Positions 1 through 7,428 are shown, counted from the first letter of the stretch. The stretch: 17,618 bases of DNA from DATDCV01 sp036524155 (GCA_036524155.1 DATDCV010000466.1:1-17618), one strand, 5' to 3'. Translations and numbers: made by a program. The notes: a model not told the origin generated them from the letters alone.

Positions 1-9
1 AAATTTCCA

Positions 10-297
10 TCAGAACGCATACCGCCATAACAGTAGTAAGCCACCGACCGCCACAACGAACAACACTCCAACCCCCGCCGTCGCTTCCGAGGTAAGATAA
101 ATCTGCCGCCCGCGGAGGTGGTAGGTTCCGCTCCACTTGAGCTTTTTCTTTGGCACCTCACGCAGCAACCGGTCGTACTTCCACCGCCCAACCGAGATAA
201 CAGGCACGATTAAGCGCCCCACATAGTAGCCGCCGACATAAAAGACAAACTCGAAAACCGGCTGCAGAATCAGTTCCGCTATGAAACTAGCTGGCAT
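10..297 (-). CDS. Small two-segment membrane protein, function unknown
   Basis: This encodes 95 residues. A hydrophobic N-terminal stretch (about residues 5-33, with a VFYVGGYYVG motif) is followed by a basic middle (RWKYDRLLREVPKKKLKW, about 39-56) and a strongly hydrophobic C-terminal helix (about 74-92, GVLFVVAVGGLLLLW). That predicts an integral inner-membrane protein with a positively charged cytoplasmic loop. No family was recognised. The ATG lies 30 bases after the stop of the MerR-type regulator on the same strand, so it is probably the last gene of that short operon and could be its target. No good Shine-Dalgarno site is visible. The intact reading frame and clear membrane pattern argue that it is real. 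Confidence 0.6.
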   Translation of the reverse strand: MPASFIAELILQPVFEFVFYVGGYYVGRLIVPVISVGRWKYDRLLREVPKKKLKWSGTYHLRGRQIYLTSEATAGVGVLFVVAVGGLLLLWRYAF

Positions 298-327
298 GCG
301 CTTGGTATGGGCTCTACAGGTTCGCCG

Positions 328-969
328 TCACGGCCCTGCCAACTGCTTCGGCTGGGAAATTGGCGCTTTAGAGTCATGCCAACTGACGCGGGAGCGGGCC
401 CGATTCCGGCGCGAGGCAGCTTCGGCCCGGCCGATGGACCACGCTTCGCGGCTCAACCGGCGCACCTCTTCGACCTGCTGTCGCGAAAGACCGAGCGAGA
501 GGAGGAATTCCTGGTGCCCTTCCGGGGCACGGCGCTCGAATTCGCTGTGCCACCGGTGCATCCCATCCTCGTCCATTCCCGCCGCCTGGAGCATCTTGAC
601 CCACAGCTTCACGTCCACCATCGGCGGGCGCTTGCCGGAGGCGACCTGCCGCAGCATGCCGGCGAGCAGCCGTTGCTGGTTCTTCAGACCCACGATCTTG
701 TCAGCGGTCTCGCGCAGGCGTTCTTCCAGCAACCGCGTCCCGGGCTTGCCGCCTGAGGAAAGCACGCCGCGAATCTCCTTCAGGGTGAGTCCCGCCAGGC
801 GGAAGCGGCCGATACGTCTCAGGCGCCGCCGCTCACCCTCGCCGTAGTAGCGGTAGCCTGACCCGGTTCTGCCGGACGGTTTCAACAACCCGAGGCGGTC
901 GTAATAGAGCAGGGTGCTGCGGGAGAGCCCGCACGCCCGGGCGAGTTTAGAGATCGAGTAGGTCTTCAC
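328..969 (-). CDS. MerR-family transcriptional regulator
   Basis: Starting at the GTG at 969, this gives 213 residues. The N-terminal MerR winged helix-turn-helix is plain: YSISKLARACGLSRSTLLYYDRLGLL (about residues 4-29), then the wing with GYRYY (38-42) and a LTLKEIR segment (61-67). A probable dimerisation coiled coil covers about 78-110. Residues about 119-175 form a separate C-terminal domain (WVKMLQAAGMDEDGMHRWH...HQEFLLSLGL), which probably senses the signal. The frame stays open upstream, but the residues there overlap the preceding gene and look non-coding. The GTG has a GAGG a few bases upstream and puts the HTH at the N-terminus as usual for MerR. The last 35 residues are Arg/Ser-rich and look like a tail. 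The ligand is not predictable. Confidence 0.85.
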   Translation of the reverse strand: MKTYSISKLARACGLSRSTLLYYDRLGLLKPSGRTGSGYRYYGEGERRRLRRIGRFRLAGLTLKEIRGVLSSGGKPGTRLLEERLRETADKIVGLKNQQRLLAGMLRQVASGKRPPMVDVKLWVKMLQAAGMDEDGMHRWHSEFERRAPEGHQEFLLSLGLSRQQVEEVRRLSREAWSIGRAEAASRRNRARSRVSWHDSKAPISQPKQLAGP

Positions 970-978
970 GGCCTCGTA

Positions 979-1009
979 GGGGCGGTGGCGCCCAGGGCGC
1001 CACCGCCCC
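979..1009. repeat. 31-bp near-perfect inverted repeat between two operon genes
   Basis: GGGGCGGTGGCGCCC and its exact complement flank a single central base, so the transcript can fold into a GC-only stem of 14-15 bp. It lies 9 bases after the stop of the 61-aa gene and about 9 bases before the GTG of the MerR gene on the minus strand. There is no T-run, so it is not a classical intrinsic terminator. It could reduce read-through, protect the upstream mRNA end, or control access to the MerR ribosome-binding site just beyond it. Confidence 0.7.
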
Positions 1010-1018
1010 CGGATGCGA

Positions 1019-1204
1019 TTATCTAAACTTTGCCCGGATGCGATCAATCTCTTCCCAGCCGAGTCCCAGCCACTCCAGGAAGCCTTGGTGCGCATCCGGG
1101 TGGCGGGTCTCGAACAGCTTGTGCCACTGGTGCATCCGGGCCTCGTCCAGGCCGATCGCCTCGAACATCGCGACCCATTCCTCTACGTTTACATGGTTTT
1201 TCAT
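1019..1204 (-). CDS. 61-aa stand-alone copy of the MerR C-terminal domain
   Basis: From the ATG at 1204 (AAGGTG nine bases upstream) this encodes 61 residues. A GTG at 1216 would add four residues. Nearly the whole protein aligns without gaps to residues about 119-175 of the downstream MerR regulator. By eye about 25 of 56 positions are identical, including W-V-x-M, G-x-D-E-x-x-M-H-x-W-H, F-E, H-Q-x-F-L and L-G-L. It has no DNA-binding segment. A free ligand-sensing or dimerisation domain beside the full regulator could bind the same signal, form mixed dimers with the regulator, or be a relic of a duplicated gene. The intact frame and conserved motif residues favour a working protein. The role is inferred. 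Confidence 0.7.
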   Translation of the reverse strand: MKNHVNVEEWVAMFEAIGLDEARMHQWHKLFETRHPDAHQGFLEWLGLGWEEIDRIRAKFR

Positions 1205-1233
1205 ATGTCGATTCACCTTACGATTCTTCCGTC

Positions 1234-1259
1234 AGTTTAGTTTCGTCACGGCCATGACG
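1234..1259 (-). promoter_or_regulatory. Candidate MerR operator and -10 of the small operon
   Basis: CGTCACGGCCATGACG at 1244-1259 is a 16-bp palindrome with one mismatched pair. It lies 40-55 bases upstream of the 61-aa start. Just downstream on the minus strand, TAAACT (1239-1234) could be a -10 box. MerR-type regulators bind palindromes in the spacer just upstream of the -10 box, so the position fits autoregulation. No convincing -35 box was seen. Confidence 0.35.
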
Positions 1260-1579
1260 GGGGAGAACCTAAAGTGTGAAGTAATAGACGGGTCAAGGGG
1301 CTTCTGCTGAATCCTGCGGGGGGCGAAAAGAGCGCTCAGGCGCGTGTAAAGCGCCTGGATCTCCGCCACAAATCTGGCATTCCGCCCCACCAACCGACGA
1401 GCCCTGGGCCGTTTCTCACTAAGTTCGTAGCCAGGAATCGGTAATTCTTCTGCCCGATTTTGCCCAAGTATGCCGTACCAGCCACTTAACGCCTGGCTGT
1501 TTTCGACCACTTGAGCGCGACCCGGCATCAGAAGGCGGTTTTCGTGTCACTAATCGTGACTAAAAAGGAGGCAACCCCT

Positions 1580-1693
1580 GTGCCGCGCGCTCGCAATCGA
1601 CATTCTCCCACAGGGATTGCTACATTCAGGGTTGCTAAGAAGGCGAGAGCGCGGAATCTGGTTCCGGGCGCTTTGTGTTTGCAGTTCAATTAA
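1580..1693 (+). CDS. Possible 37-aa basic peptide
   Basis: A GTG start is preceded by a near-perfect Shine-Dalgarno site, GGAGG at 1567-1571, with 8 bases of spacing. This is the strongest such site in the window. The peptide has 37 residues, is rich in Arg and Lys (PRARNRH near the start, VAKKARARN in the middle) and ends in QLQFN-like neutral residues. It was not recognised. The strong site is the main evidence; the position just ahead of the sigma-factor promoter motif and the small size make chance quite possible. Confidence 0.25.
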   Translation: MPRARNRHSPTGIATFRVAKKARARNLVPGALCLQFN

Positions 1694-1698
1694 GATTC

Positions 1699-1730
1699 TT
1701 GAAAGCACGGCGGAAGAAAGCGGGTTGTAT
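1699..1730 (+). promoter_or_regulatory. Putative ECF promoter, copy 1 (sigma-factor gene)
   Basis: TTGAAAG (1699-1705) and GGGTTGTAT (1722-1730) lie 16 bases apart. The same pair with the same spacing, differing at one base, occurs at 5753-5784, and a weaker version at 2420-2452. The site lies 14 bases upstream of the ATG at 1745, and 35 bases upstream of the alternative ATG at 1766. Two-part elements with an invariant -35-like half upstream of a sigma gene often mark ECF autoregulation. The assignment to this sigma factor is an inference. Confidence 0.5.
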
Positions 1731-1744
1731 TTGTAGAGGCTCTC

Positions 1745-2392
1745 ATGAAGGGAGTCCACGGTGGCATGAAACGAAGCGAGACAGGATCCATTCCGACGCG
1801 AGCGAGTCTGCTCGAACGGCTCGGGAATTGGGAAGACGAACAAAGCTGGGAGGAATTTCGCAACCTGTACTCCGGACTGATCCGCCGAACGGCTCGCCGG
1901 GCTGGGTTGACCGAAGCCGAAGCGCAGGACATTGAACAAGAAACGCTTGTGCGGGTGGCCAAGAACATCCGTGGATTTGACCCGGCCGGAGGAAATTTCA
2001 AAGGCTGGCTGTTAACCCAGGTCCGTTGGCGGGTGGCCACCCATTTTCGCGACCAGGCACCTCAGGAAAAGCTTCGGCACCATTCGTCTCGCGAGGGGCA
2101 GGACGACAGGACAGCGACCGAGGAACGAGTGCCGGACCCGGGTAATCTGAACCAGATTTGGGAAGAAGAATGGCACAAAACGTTGTTGGAGCGAGCGGTG
2201 GCACAGCTATGCCGCCGATGCAATCCAAAACACGCGCAGATTCTGGACCTTTGCGTGCTTCAGGGAAAGTCGGCATCCGAAGTGGCCCGGGCGCTCGAGA
2301 TTAGCGTGATGACTGTATATCTCGTGAGAACGCGGCTGGGGCGGCAGCTGAAAAGAGAAGTTGACCGGCTGCGTCGGGCCGGCAATCTATGA
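1745..2392 (+). CDS. ECF-like sigma-70 family RNA polymerase sigma factor
   Basis: This encodes 215 residues. Region 2 (about 33-100) shows WEEFRNLYSGLIRRTARRAG, then the acidic AEAQDIEQETLVRVAKN helix and the FKGWLLTQVRWRVATHFRD segment typical of sigma core and -10 contacts. After a polar linker of about 35 residues, region 4 (about 148-207) carries a helix-turn-helix, SASEVARALEISVMTVYLVRTRL, for -35 recognition. There is no region 3, as in ECF factors. AGAGG stands 5 bases before the ATG at 1745. The ATG at 1766 (MKRSETGSIPTRASLL) is an equally plausible start and fits the promoter motif better. The next gene is a membrane Ser/Thr kinase, a pairing known for several ECF groups in the Planctomycetes-Verrucomicrobia lineage. 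No anti-sigma gene is adjacent, so kinase-dependent control is a reasonable guess. Confidence 0.88.
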   Translation: MKGVHGGMKRSETGSIPTRASLLERLGNWEDEQSWEEFRNLYSGLIRRTARRAGLTEAEAQDIEQETLVRVAKNIRGFDPAGGNFKGWLLTQVRWRVATHFRDQAPQEKLRHHSSREGQDDRTATEERVPDPGNLNQIWEEEWHKTLLERAVAQLCRRCNPKHAQILDLCVLQGKSASEVARALEISVMTVYLVRTRLGRQLKREVDRLRRAGNL

Positions 2393-2419
2393 GCGGGCGC
2401 AGTCAGGGGAAGCGTTGTT

Positions 2420-2452
2420 TTGAAAGCACATAGATGACTAGTGCGGTTGGCT
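2420..2452 (+). promoter_or_regulatory. Putative ECF promoter, copy 2 (kinase gene, weaker)
   Basis: TTGAAAGCAC (2420-2429) matches the first ten bases of copy 1 exactly. The downstream half reads CGGTTGGCT (2444-2452), matching GGGTTGTAT at 6 of 9 positions with one extra base of spacing. The site lies 18 bases before the kinase ATG at 2471. If real, it excludes the GTG at 2441 as the start. Confidence 0.35.
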
Positions 2453-2470
2453 GCCATTAAACCTCCCACC

Positions 2471-5400
2471 ATGGCCAAAGCGCCGCCCGACATTCCCGAC
2501 TATGAAATGCTCAGGCCGATCGGCCGGGGGGCATTCGGTGAAGTTTGGTTGGCACGAGCGGTGACCGGGCAGTACCGCGCAGTGAAAGTGCTCCGGTGCG
2601 ACGAACTGCCGCACCGCCGCGCCTTCCAGAGGGAATTCGACGGGGTGGTGCGGTACGAACCCGTTTCTCGGAGTCAACCCAACCTGGTCCATGTTCTTCA
2701 CGTCGGGCGAGCCGCCGACGGCCAGAGCTTTTGGTACGTCATGGAGCTGGCTGACGACGAGAACGCGGGCGACGGCGACCCTGCTACCGACGGCGCACTC
2801 CGGAAAGTTTTCGCCGGCGGCGCCCCCCCCACGGCGCATTATCCGACGCGGCAACCGTTAGACACCTATAAGCCCCGCACCCTGAGATCAGTCTTGCGTG
2901 CGAGAGGGCGCGTATCGATCGAGGAATGTGTCAGCACCGCGCTCGGAATTGCAGAAGCCGCGGTTTACCTCCACGCGCGCGACCTCGTGCACAGGGATAT
3001 CAAACCCTCCAACGTCATCTTCGTTAATGGCGTTGCCAAATTGGCGGACATCGGCCTGGTCACCACCAGCGAGGAACCGCCGTCGTTTGTCGGCACGGCA
3101 GGGTATATCCCGCCAGATGGTCCCGGCACGCCGGCTGCGGATATCTACGCCCTGGGCAAGGTCCTCTACGAAATGGCCACCGGAAGGGCCGTGCAGGATT
3201 TCCCACGTTTGCCAGAGGATTTCACCACGGTGCCGAATCGGAGGGTGCTGGTCGATCTCAACGAAATCATCATCCGCGCGGCGGAAAACGATCCGCGCCG
3301 CAGGTACGCTCGCATGGAAGACCTGCGATCGGACCTGATGCTCCTGGGAGCCGGCCGCTCCGCCCGCCGCTGGCGAAGGCTCGAGCGGTGGTTGAAGGTG
3401 ACCTTGCGCATGGCAGCGGTGGTCGCGGGCGTTGCTTTCGTTAGCACCGGCCTGGGTGTTTGGGCGAATCGCGAGCGGCTGCGCGCCCAGGCGGCCGAGC
3501 GGGAACTCTCCACCCGTTTCGTGGAGCAACAGCTCTTCCTGGCCCGCGCCACCCGACTGACCGGCGTGCCGGGACAGCGGACCCGCGCGCTCTCGATCAT
3601 TTACGAGGCTGCCCGCAAAACCAACAGCCTTGCGCTGCGAAACGAAGCGGTCGCCGCCCTTGGCTTGCCTGACATCAGTCACTCGCGGACGATCCCGGGC
3701 GGACTGGTGGTTTTTGACAACCTCGTCCGACGCTACGCCACAAACGATGCCGACGGTAACATTTTCGTGAGGTCGGTTGAGGACGATCGCGTGCTTGCCC
3801 GTCTTTCAACCGGCGGTGTTTCGGCGTCCGCACCGGCTCCCGCGGGGCTGGCGGCCTTGGACTTCAGCGCGCTGGGTGATTACCTTTGCGCCACCTACAG
3901 CAATCGACTCTTTTTGGTGTGGCCACTCGCCATCTCGCCTCCCGGCACTGACCGCCCGACGCGCTCCCCGACTGGGAACAGGCCGGAGCCGGCGCTCCCG
4001 CGCAGGATCGCTCTGACATGCGAACCCAGGGGTCTCTATATGGTTCCCGGAGGCCACTTGGCCGCAATTCCGAACGACTCCGGGGCGCTGCACATTTTTG
4101 ATTTGGAGGCGTGCCGCCAGGTGCGCGTGATTGAGGGCTCCTTTACCAACTCGATTGCCTTTAGCAGTGACGGTGCCCGGTTCGCGAGCATCGGGAAAGG
4201 TTCTTTTGCCGTCCGCGATTTGGTAACCGGTGTGGAGCAACAGTCTTTCACGAATCGTATTACCGGGTTTGAAAACCTGGTCTGGCACCCGGATGGCCGC
4301 CAGATCGTAACCACGTCCGGTGAACGCGATTTGCGCCTTTGGAACCTGGAGACCGGGTCGCAATCCGGCGTTCTCCGCGGCCACGAGGCCGAAGTCATCG
4401 ACGCCGCTTATGACTCCAGCGCGCAGTGGCTGCTCAGTGCTTCCTGGGACAACCACACGGTGCTTTGGAACGTGGCACGACAAAAAGCAGTACTGCGGAT
4501 GGCTGGCTCGGGCAACGGCATGCGTTTCAGTGCGGACGCGCGCCGCATCGCCTGGCACAGGTGGGACGATCGCCAATGGGAAATCTTCGATATGACTCCG
4601 CCCTCCGAAGTGGCCTGGCTCGAGCAACACCCGCGGCAGGAAGCGCCGACCGGTCTGCGCAGCCTGTGGGGCGCAGTCTTCCTTGATGCAGACGTGCTCG
4701 CCGGCGAGGGCAACGCAGGCTTTTCTGTCTGGTTGCCGCCGACCAGCTATGCACAGGCACTGGCGCCGACCGGTATGGAGCGGCCTCTGTTCGCCGTCCC
4801 GGGCCGCAGCTTGTACTCGAGCGGTGAAAATGGGGTGCGCCGCTGGCCGATAATCGTCGATCCCGTGCAGGGCGAGATCCATGTGGGCCCTCCCGAGCGC
4901 CTTTCCCCCGCGAAGCTCGGCGCCACCAGGGAGTTCTCGGTCTCCAACGACGGGCTGCGGATCGCCTTTCTCACCGCGAGTCGTCATTTGTTTCTCCTTG
5001 TCGAAAAGGCCCCATCCGGCTGCCGTGAACTCAACACGGGCGGCGTTCGTGCGGTCGCTTTCGCTCCGGCTGGAGGCTTCGTGGCAGCCTCGCTCATGGA
5101 TGGAGGAATAAGGATTTGGGACGTCGGGACTGGCACGATCACTACCAACCTGCCCTGTCCGCCAGCCTGGACCTGCAAAGTGAGCCCGGATGGCCGGTGG
5201 CTTTCGGCGGGAACACCCGAGTCGTTTTTAATCTGGCGTGTGGCCGATTGGCGCTTGGTGCACCAAATCCGCCGGACCGCCGTTTCTGTCGCCGCCCAGG
5301 CATGGTCCCCGGACGGCGAAGTGTTCCTGGCCCACGACGTCGATTCAACGATCCGAATGTTCCGATCCGCTACGTGGGAGGAACTGGCCTCGCTGCCGGC

Positions 5401-5614
5401 GCCGGAAATGCTCCGCGAAATCTGCCCGAGTCCAGACGGCACCCGCCTGGCCCTCGCCGGGGAAAAGTCAGGGATCGAATTGTGGGACCTTCGCCGGTTG
5501 CGGCGCCGCCTGGGGGAGTTGGGGCTGGATTGGACTGGACCGCCCATCCTGGCAGCTCAGGAACCTCCGCCGCCCAAGCGGTGGAACTTGCAAGTGGACC
5601 TTGGGCCTGACTGA
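2471..5614 (+). CDS. Membrane Ser/Thr protein kinase with WD40-like C-terminal half
   Basis: From the ATG at 2471 this encodes 1047 residues. The kinase domain (about 11-292) has the glycine loop GRGAFGEV (18-25), AVKV with Lys39, the catalytic loop HRDIKPSN (174-181, Asp176) and a DIG in place of DFG (193-195). The APE position reads as a PPD within GYIPPDGP (211-218), followed by ADIYALGKVLYEMATGR. Metal-binding and catalytic residues are present, so it should be active. An acidic insert of about 30 residues follows the hinge (about 93-125). One membrane helix (about 311-331) leads to an outside half of about 700 residues with repeats such as HPDGRQIVTTSGERDLRLWNL and SPDGTRLALAGEKSGIELWDL, which form a predicted beta-propeller. 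It probably senses or binds a partner and signals to the upstream sigma factor 78 bases away. The substrate is inferred. Confidence 0.9.
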   Translation: MAKAPPDIPDYEMLRPIGRGAFGEVWLARAVTGQYRAVKVLRCDELPHRRAFQREFDGVVRYEPVSRSQPNLVHVLHVGRAADGQSFWYVMELADDENAGDGDPATDGALRKVFAGGAPPTAHYPTRQPLDTYKPRTLRSVLRARGRVSIEECVSTALGIAEAAVYLHARDLVHRDIKPSNVIFVNGVAKLADIGLVTTSEEPPSFVGTAGYIPPDGPGTPAADIYALGKVLYEMATGRAVQDFPRLPEDFTTVPNRRVLVDLNEIIIRAAENDPRRRYARMEDLRSDLMLLGAGRSARRWRRLERWLKVTLRMAAVVAGVAFVSTGLGVWANRERLRAQAAERELSTRFVEQQLFLARATRLTGVPGQRTRALSIIYEAARKTNSLALRNEAVAALGLPDISHSRTIPGGLVVFDNLVRRYATNDADGNIFVRSVEDDRVLARLSTGGVSASAPAPAGLAALDFSALGDYLCATYSNRLFLVWPLAISPPGTDRPTRSPTGNRPEPALPRRIALTCEPRGLYMVPGGHLAAIPNDSGALHIFDLEACRQVRVIEGSFTNSIAFSSDGARFASIGKGSFAVRDLVTGVEQQSFTNRITGFENLVWHPDGRQIVTTSGERDLRLWNLETGSQSGVLRGHEAEVIDAAYDSSAQWLLSASWDNHTVLWNVARQKAVLRMAGSGNGMRFSADARRIAWHRWDDRQWEIFDMTPPSEVAWLEQHPRQEAPTGLRSLWGAVFLDADVLAGEGNAGFSVWLPPTSYAQALAPTGMERPLFAVPGRSLYSSGENGVRRWPIIVDPVQGEIHVGPPERLSPAKLGATREFSVSNDGLRIAFLTASRHLFLLVEKAPSGCRELNTGGVRAVAFAPAGGFVAASLMDGGIRIWDVGTGTITTNLPCPPAWTCKVSPDGRWLSAGTPESFLIWRVADWRLVHQIRRTAVSVAAQAWSPDGEVFLAHDVDSTIRMFRSATWEELASLPAPEMLREICPSPDGTRLALAGEKSGIELWDLRRLRRRLGELGLDWTGPPILAAQEPPPPKRWNLQVDLGPD

Positions 5615-5907
5615 CGCATCCGCGGCGGAAAACCGCACGGTCCCCTTTCAACCACTGCAGCCGCTCCAGCTTCTCCCTGGCCCGCCGCGGAGGGGACCGG
5701 AGCCTTTCCGATGCCCCTGCCGTGTGCGTTTCTTCTACACTGCATCACTTTCTTGAAAGGTCACCTCCGGATTTTGGGTTCTATTCTTAGATGATCGCAT
5801 TCCGTGATCCAAGCGCGACAGTGATGGAGCGCAGATTCCTGCGTTTTGTTCGCGATCGGATCGCTGCGGTCGCTGCTCACCCACCAACCAAATCGAAAGG
5901 AACGATT
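5615..5907 (+). other. Intergenic leader region with long-range inverted repeat
   Basis: The segment between the kinase and the first fibre gene contains CGGTCCCCT (5638-5646) and its exact complement AGGGGACCG (5691-5699), arms of a long hairpin with a 44-base loop. No T-run follows, so termination is uncertain. The promoter-like pair at 5753-5784 comes next and leaves a leader of roughly 115 bases before the chosen GTG at 5908. An ATG at 5791 is in frame, but the residues it adds (MIAFRDPSATVMERRFLR and onward) would bury the signal peptide. Confidence 0.4.
5753..5784 (+). promoter_or_regulatory. Putative ECF promoter, copy 3 (fibre operon)
   Basis: TTGAAAG (5753-5759), 16 bases, then GGGTTCTAT (5776-5784). 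This matches copy 1 at 15 of 16 motif positions with identical spacing, although the spacers are unrelated. It lies upstream of the three secreted-protein genes, so it would place them under the same sigma factor as copy 1. Confidence 0.5.
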
Positions 5908-7428
5908 GTGAAACTTGTGAAGTATTGTCTGGCATCCTGCACTTTGTTTGCCGCTCTGGTGTTGTGCGAAGCCACAGCGCTGGCCCAAAGCACTGCAGTT
6001 ACCTGGCAAGGCCGCCTGGTCGATGGCGCCGGCCCTGCAAACGGCACTTATGACTTGCGGTTTACTCTTTTTGACGCTCTCAGCGCGGGCGCGCAGGTGG
6101 GAACCCCGGTCACCGCCACCTCGAGGGCGGTCAACGGCTTGTTCACCGCCAGTCTCCAGTTTGCGACCGGCAGCTTTAACGGCGGCGATCGCTGGATCGA
6201 AATCGGAGTGCGGACCAACGGCAGTTCCGCGGCTTATACGACGCTAAGCCCTCGAGTTTCCATTACGTCTGCCCCTTATGCAATCTACTCCCCTCAAGCC
6301 GGGACCGCGGCGACGGCAGGAACCGCCACCCTGGCCAGCACCGTGGTCAATAATGCGGTCACCACTGCGAGCCTGGCCGATAATTCCGTCACCGCCATCA
6401 AGCTCGCGAGCGACGCCTCTTCGCTGGCGAAGGTCTCGGCGGGCCTCGCGACCGCCAATGCGGGGAAAATAGGGGTGGGAACGACGACCCCCGCGTCGTT
6501 GCTGGACGTTGCCGGCACCATCACAGCTCAACAAATGGCAAGCCCTGCCGGCCAACCCTTGATACTCCAGGCTGGGGGCCAGGTCGCGTGGCGCGCGACT
6601 CCCACTACCGGCGCCGGTGCATCAGCCAACCTCATCGCCGGGATGAGCGATCTGCAGGCTCCCGTGATCACAAGCGGAGTTCGCGGAGCGGTGGTCGCTG
6701 GCGGGGGCGCGAAGACCGCCCAGGTTTACGGTACTGAGGCACACCGGGTGACCGACTCGGATGGCACCATCGGAGGCGGCTTTGGCAACCTGGTTGGCAA
6801 TGACAACGCCGTCATCGATGACGCCCCATTCGGCACGGTGGGCGGTGGTGTCTTTAATGCCGCCACCGGCTATGCCGCCACCGTTGGGGGGGGAGACGGC
6901 AATCTGGCCGGCGGCATGAGGGCGACCGTCGGCGGCGGGTATGGCAACTCGGCGACCTCGGACTATGCCACCATCCCCGGGGGGATCAGCGCGAACGCCG
7001 GGAGCTACGGCCAACTCGCCTATGCGAGTGGCGGGTTTGCCAGCGCTGGGGACGCTCAAAGTTCGATCTTTGTTGTTCGCAATGCCACCTCCAGCGCGCT
7101 AAACACGGAACTGTTCCTGGATGGCGCCAGCAAGCGCATCAGTGTGCCGGTCAACGCCACGTGGGCCTTCGAGGCGCTTATCGTAGCTCGCGTATCGGAC
7201 GGAACATCGATTGCCTGGGAGGCAAAAGGTGTAATCCGAAACGCCGGCGGAGTCACGAGCCTGGTCGGCAATCCTTCGGTGACCATCCTCGGACAGAACC
7301 TCATTTCAGCCAGTGTGACACCGCTGGCAGACAATACGAATCGTGCCCTGGTATTCCAGGTTAGCGGGGTTAATGCCGTTAACACCCGCTGGGTCGCGTC
7401 TGTGCGCACCGTCGAAGTTGTTTATTAG
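5908..7428 (+). CDS. Secreted fibre-like protein with GGG repeats and phage-tail-like C-terminus
   Basis: The GTG start has AAAGGA six bases upstream and yields 506 residues with a clean signal peptide (LVKYCLASCTLFAALVLCEATALAQ, cut near residue 27). Residues about 30-130 form the TWQGRLVDGAGPANGTYDLRF domain, also found in the 805-aa protein downstream. A low-complexity Ala/Thr stretch follows (about 134-190, AATAGTATLASTVVNNAVTTA). Next are glycine-rich beta repeats (about 290-370) with the pattern TVGGGxxNxAxGxYATVGGG, resembling tail-fibre and YadA-head repeats. The last 130 residues (QSSIFVVRNATSS...LFLDGASKRI...TWAFEALIVARVSD) match a C-terminal domain type common in phage tail and exported fibre proteins. 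It is likely exported and trimeric at the cell surface. Function as adhesin or matrix protein is inferred. Confidence 0.8.
   Translation: MKLVKYCLASCTLFAALVLCEATALAQSTAVTWQGRLVDGAGPANGTYDLRFTLFDALSAGAQVGTPVTATSRAVNGLFTASLQFATGSFNGGDRWIEIGVRTNGSSAAYTTLSPRVSITSAPYAIYSPQAGTAATAGTATLASTVVNNAVTTASLADNSVTAIKLASDASSLAKVSAGLATANAGKIGVGTTTPASLLDVAGTITAQQMASPAGQPLILQAGGQVAWRATPTTGAGASANLIAGMSDLQAPVITSGVRGAVVAGGGAKTAQVYGTEAHRVTDSDGTIGGGFGNLVGNDNAVIDDAPFGTVGGGVFNAATGYAATVGGGDGNLAGGMRATVGGGYGNSATSDYATIPGGISANAGSYGQLAYASGGFASAGDAQSSIFVVRNATSSALNTELFLDGASKRISVPVNATWAFEALIVARVSDGTSIAWEAKGVIRNAGGVTSLVGNPSVTILGQNLISASVTPLADNTNRALVFQVSGVNAVNTRWVASVRTVEVVY

Larger units (their letters stand above)
1205..1744. 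other. Intergenic stretch without a convincing gene
   Basis: This gap lies between the divergent MerR operon and the sigma-factor gene. It holds the palindrome at 1244-1259, a hairpin with 7-bp arms CAGGCGC/GCGCCTG (1337-1343 and 1351-1357), a 37-codon ORF with a strong ribosome-binding site (1580-1693), and the promoter-like motif at 1699-1730. A 98-codon minus-strand frame covering 1232-1528 has no recognisable domain and an uneven composition, so it was not called. Confidence 0.5.

Noticed and set aside
1232..1528. 98-codon minus-strand frame upstream of the 61-aa gene
   Set aside because: No domain, no ribosome-binding site and a composition that looks random; possibly a relic but not supportable.
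3806..4987. 393-codon minus-strand open frame inside the kinase gene
   Set aside because: It is antisense to the WD40-like half of the kinase, has no recognisable motif and is explained by GC-rich codon use.
5638..5699. Long inverted repeat after the kinase as a terminator
   Set aside because: The loop is 44 bases and there is no T-run, so intrinsic termination is unlikely. It is kept only as a possible leader structure.
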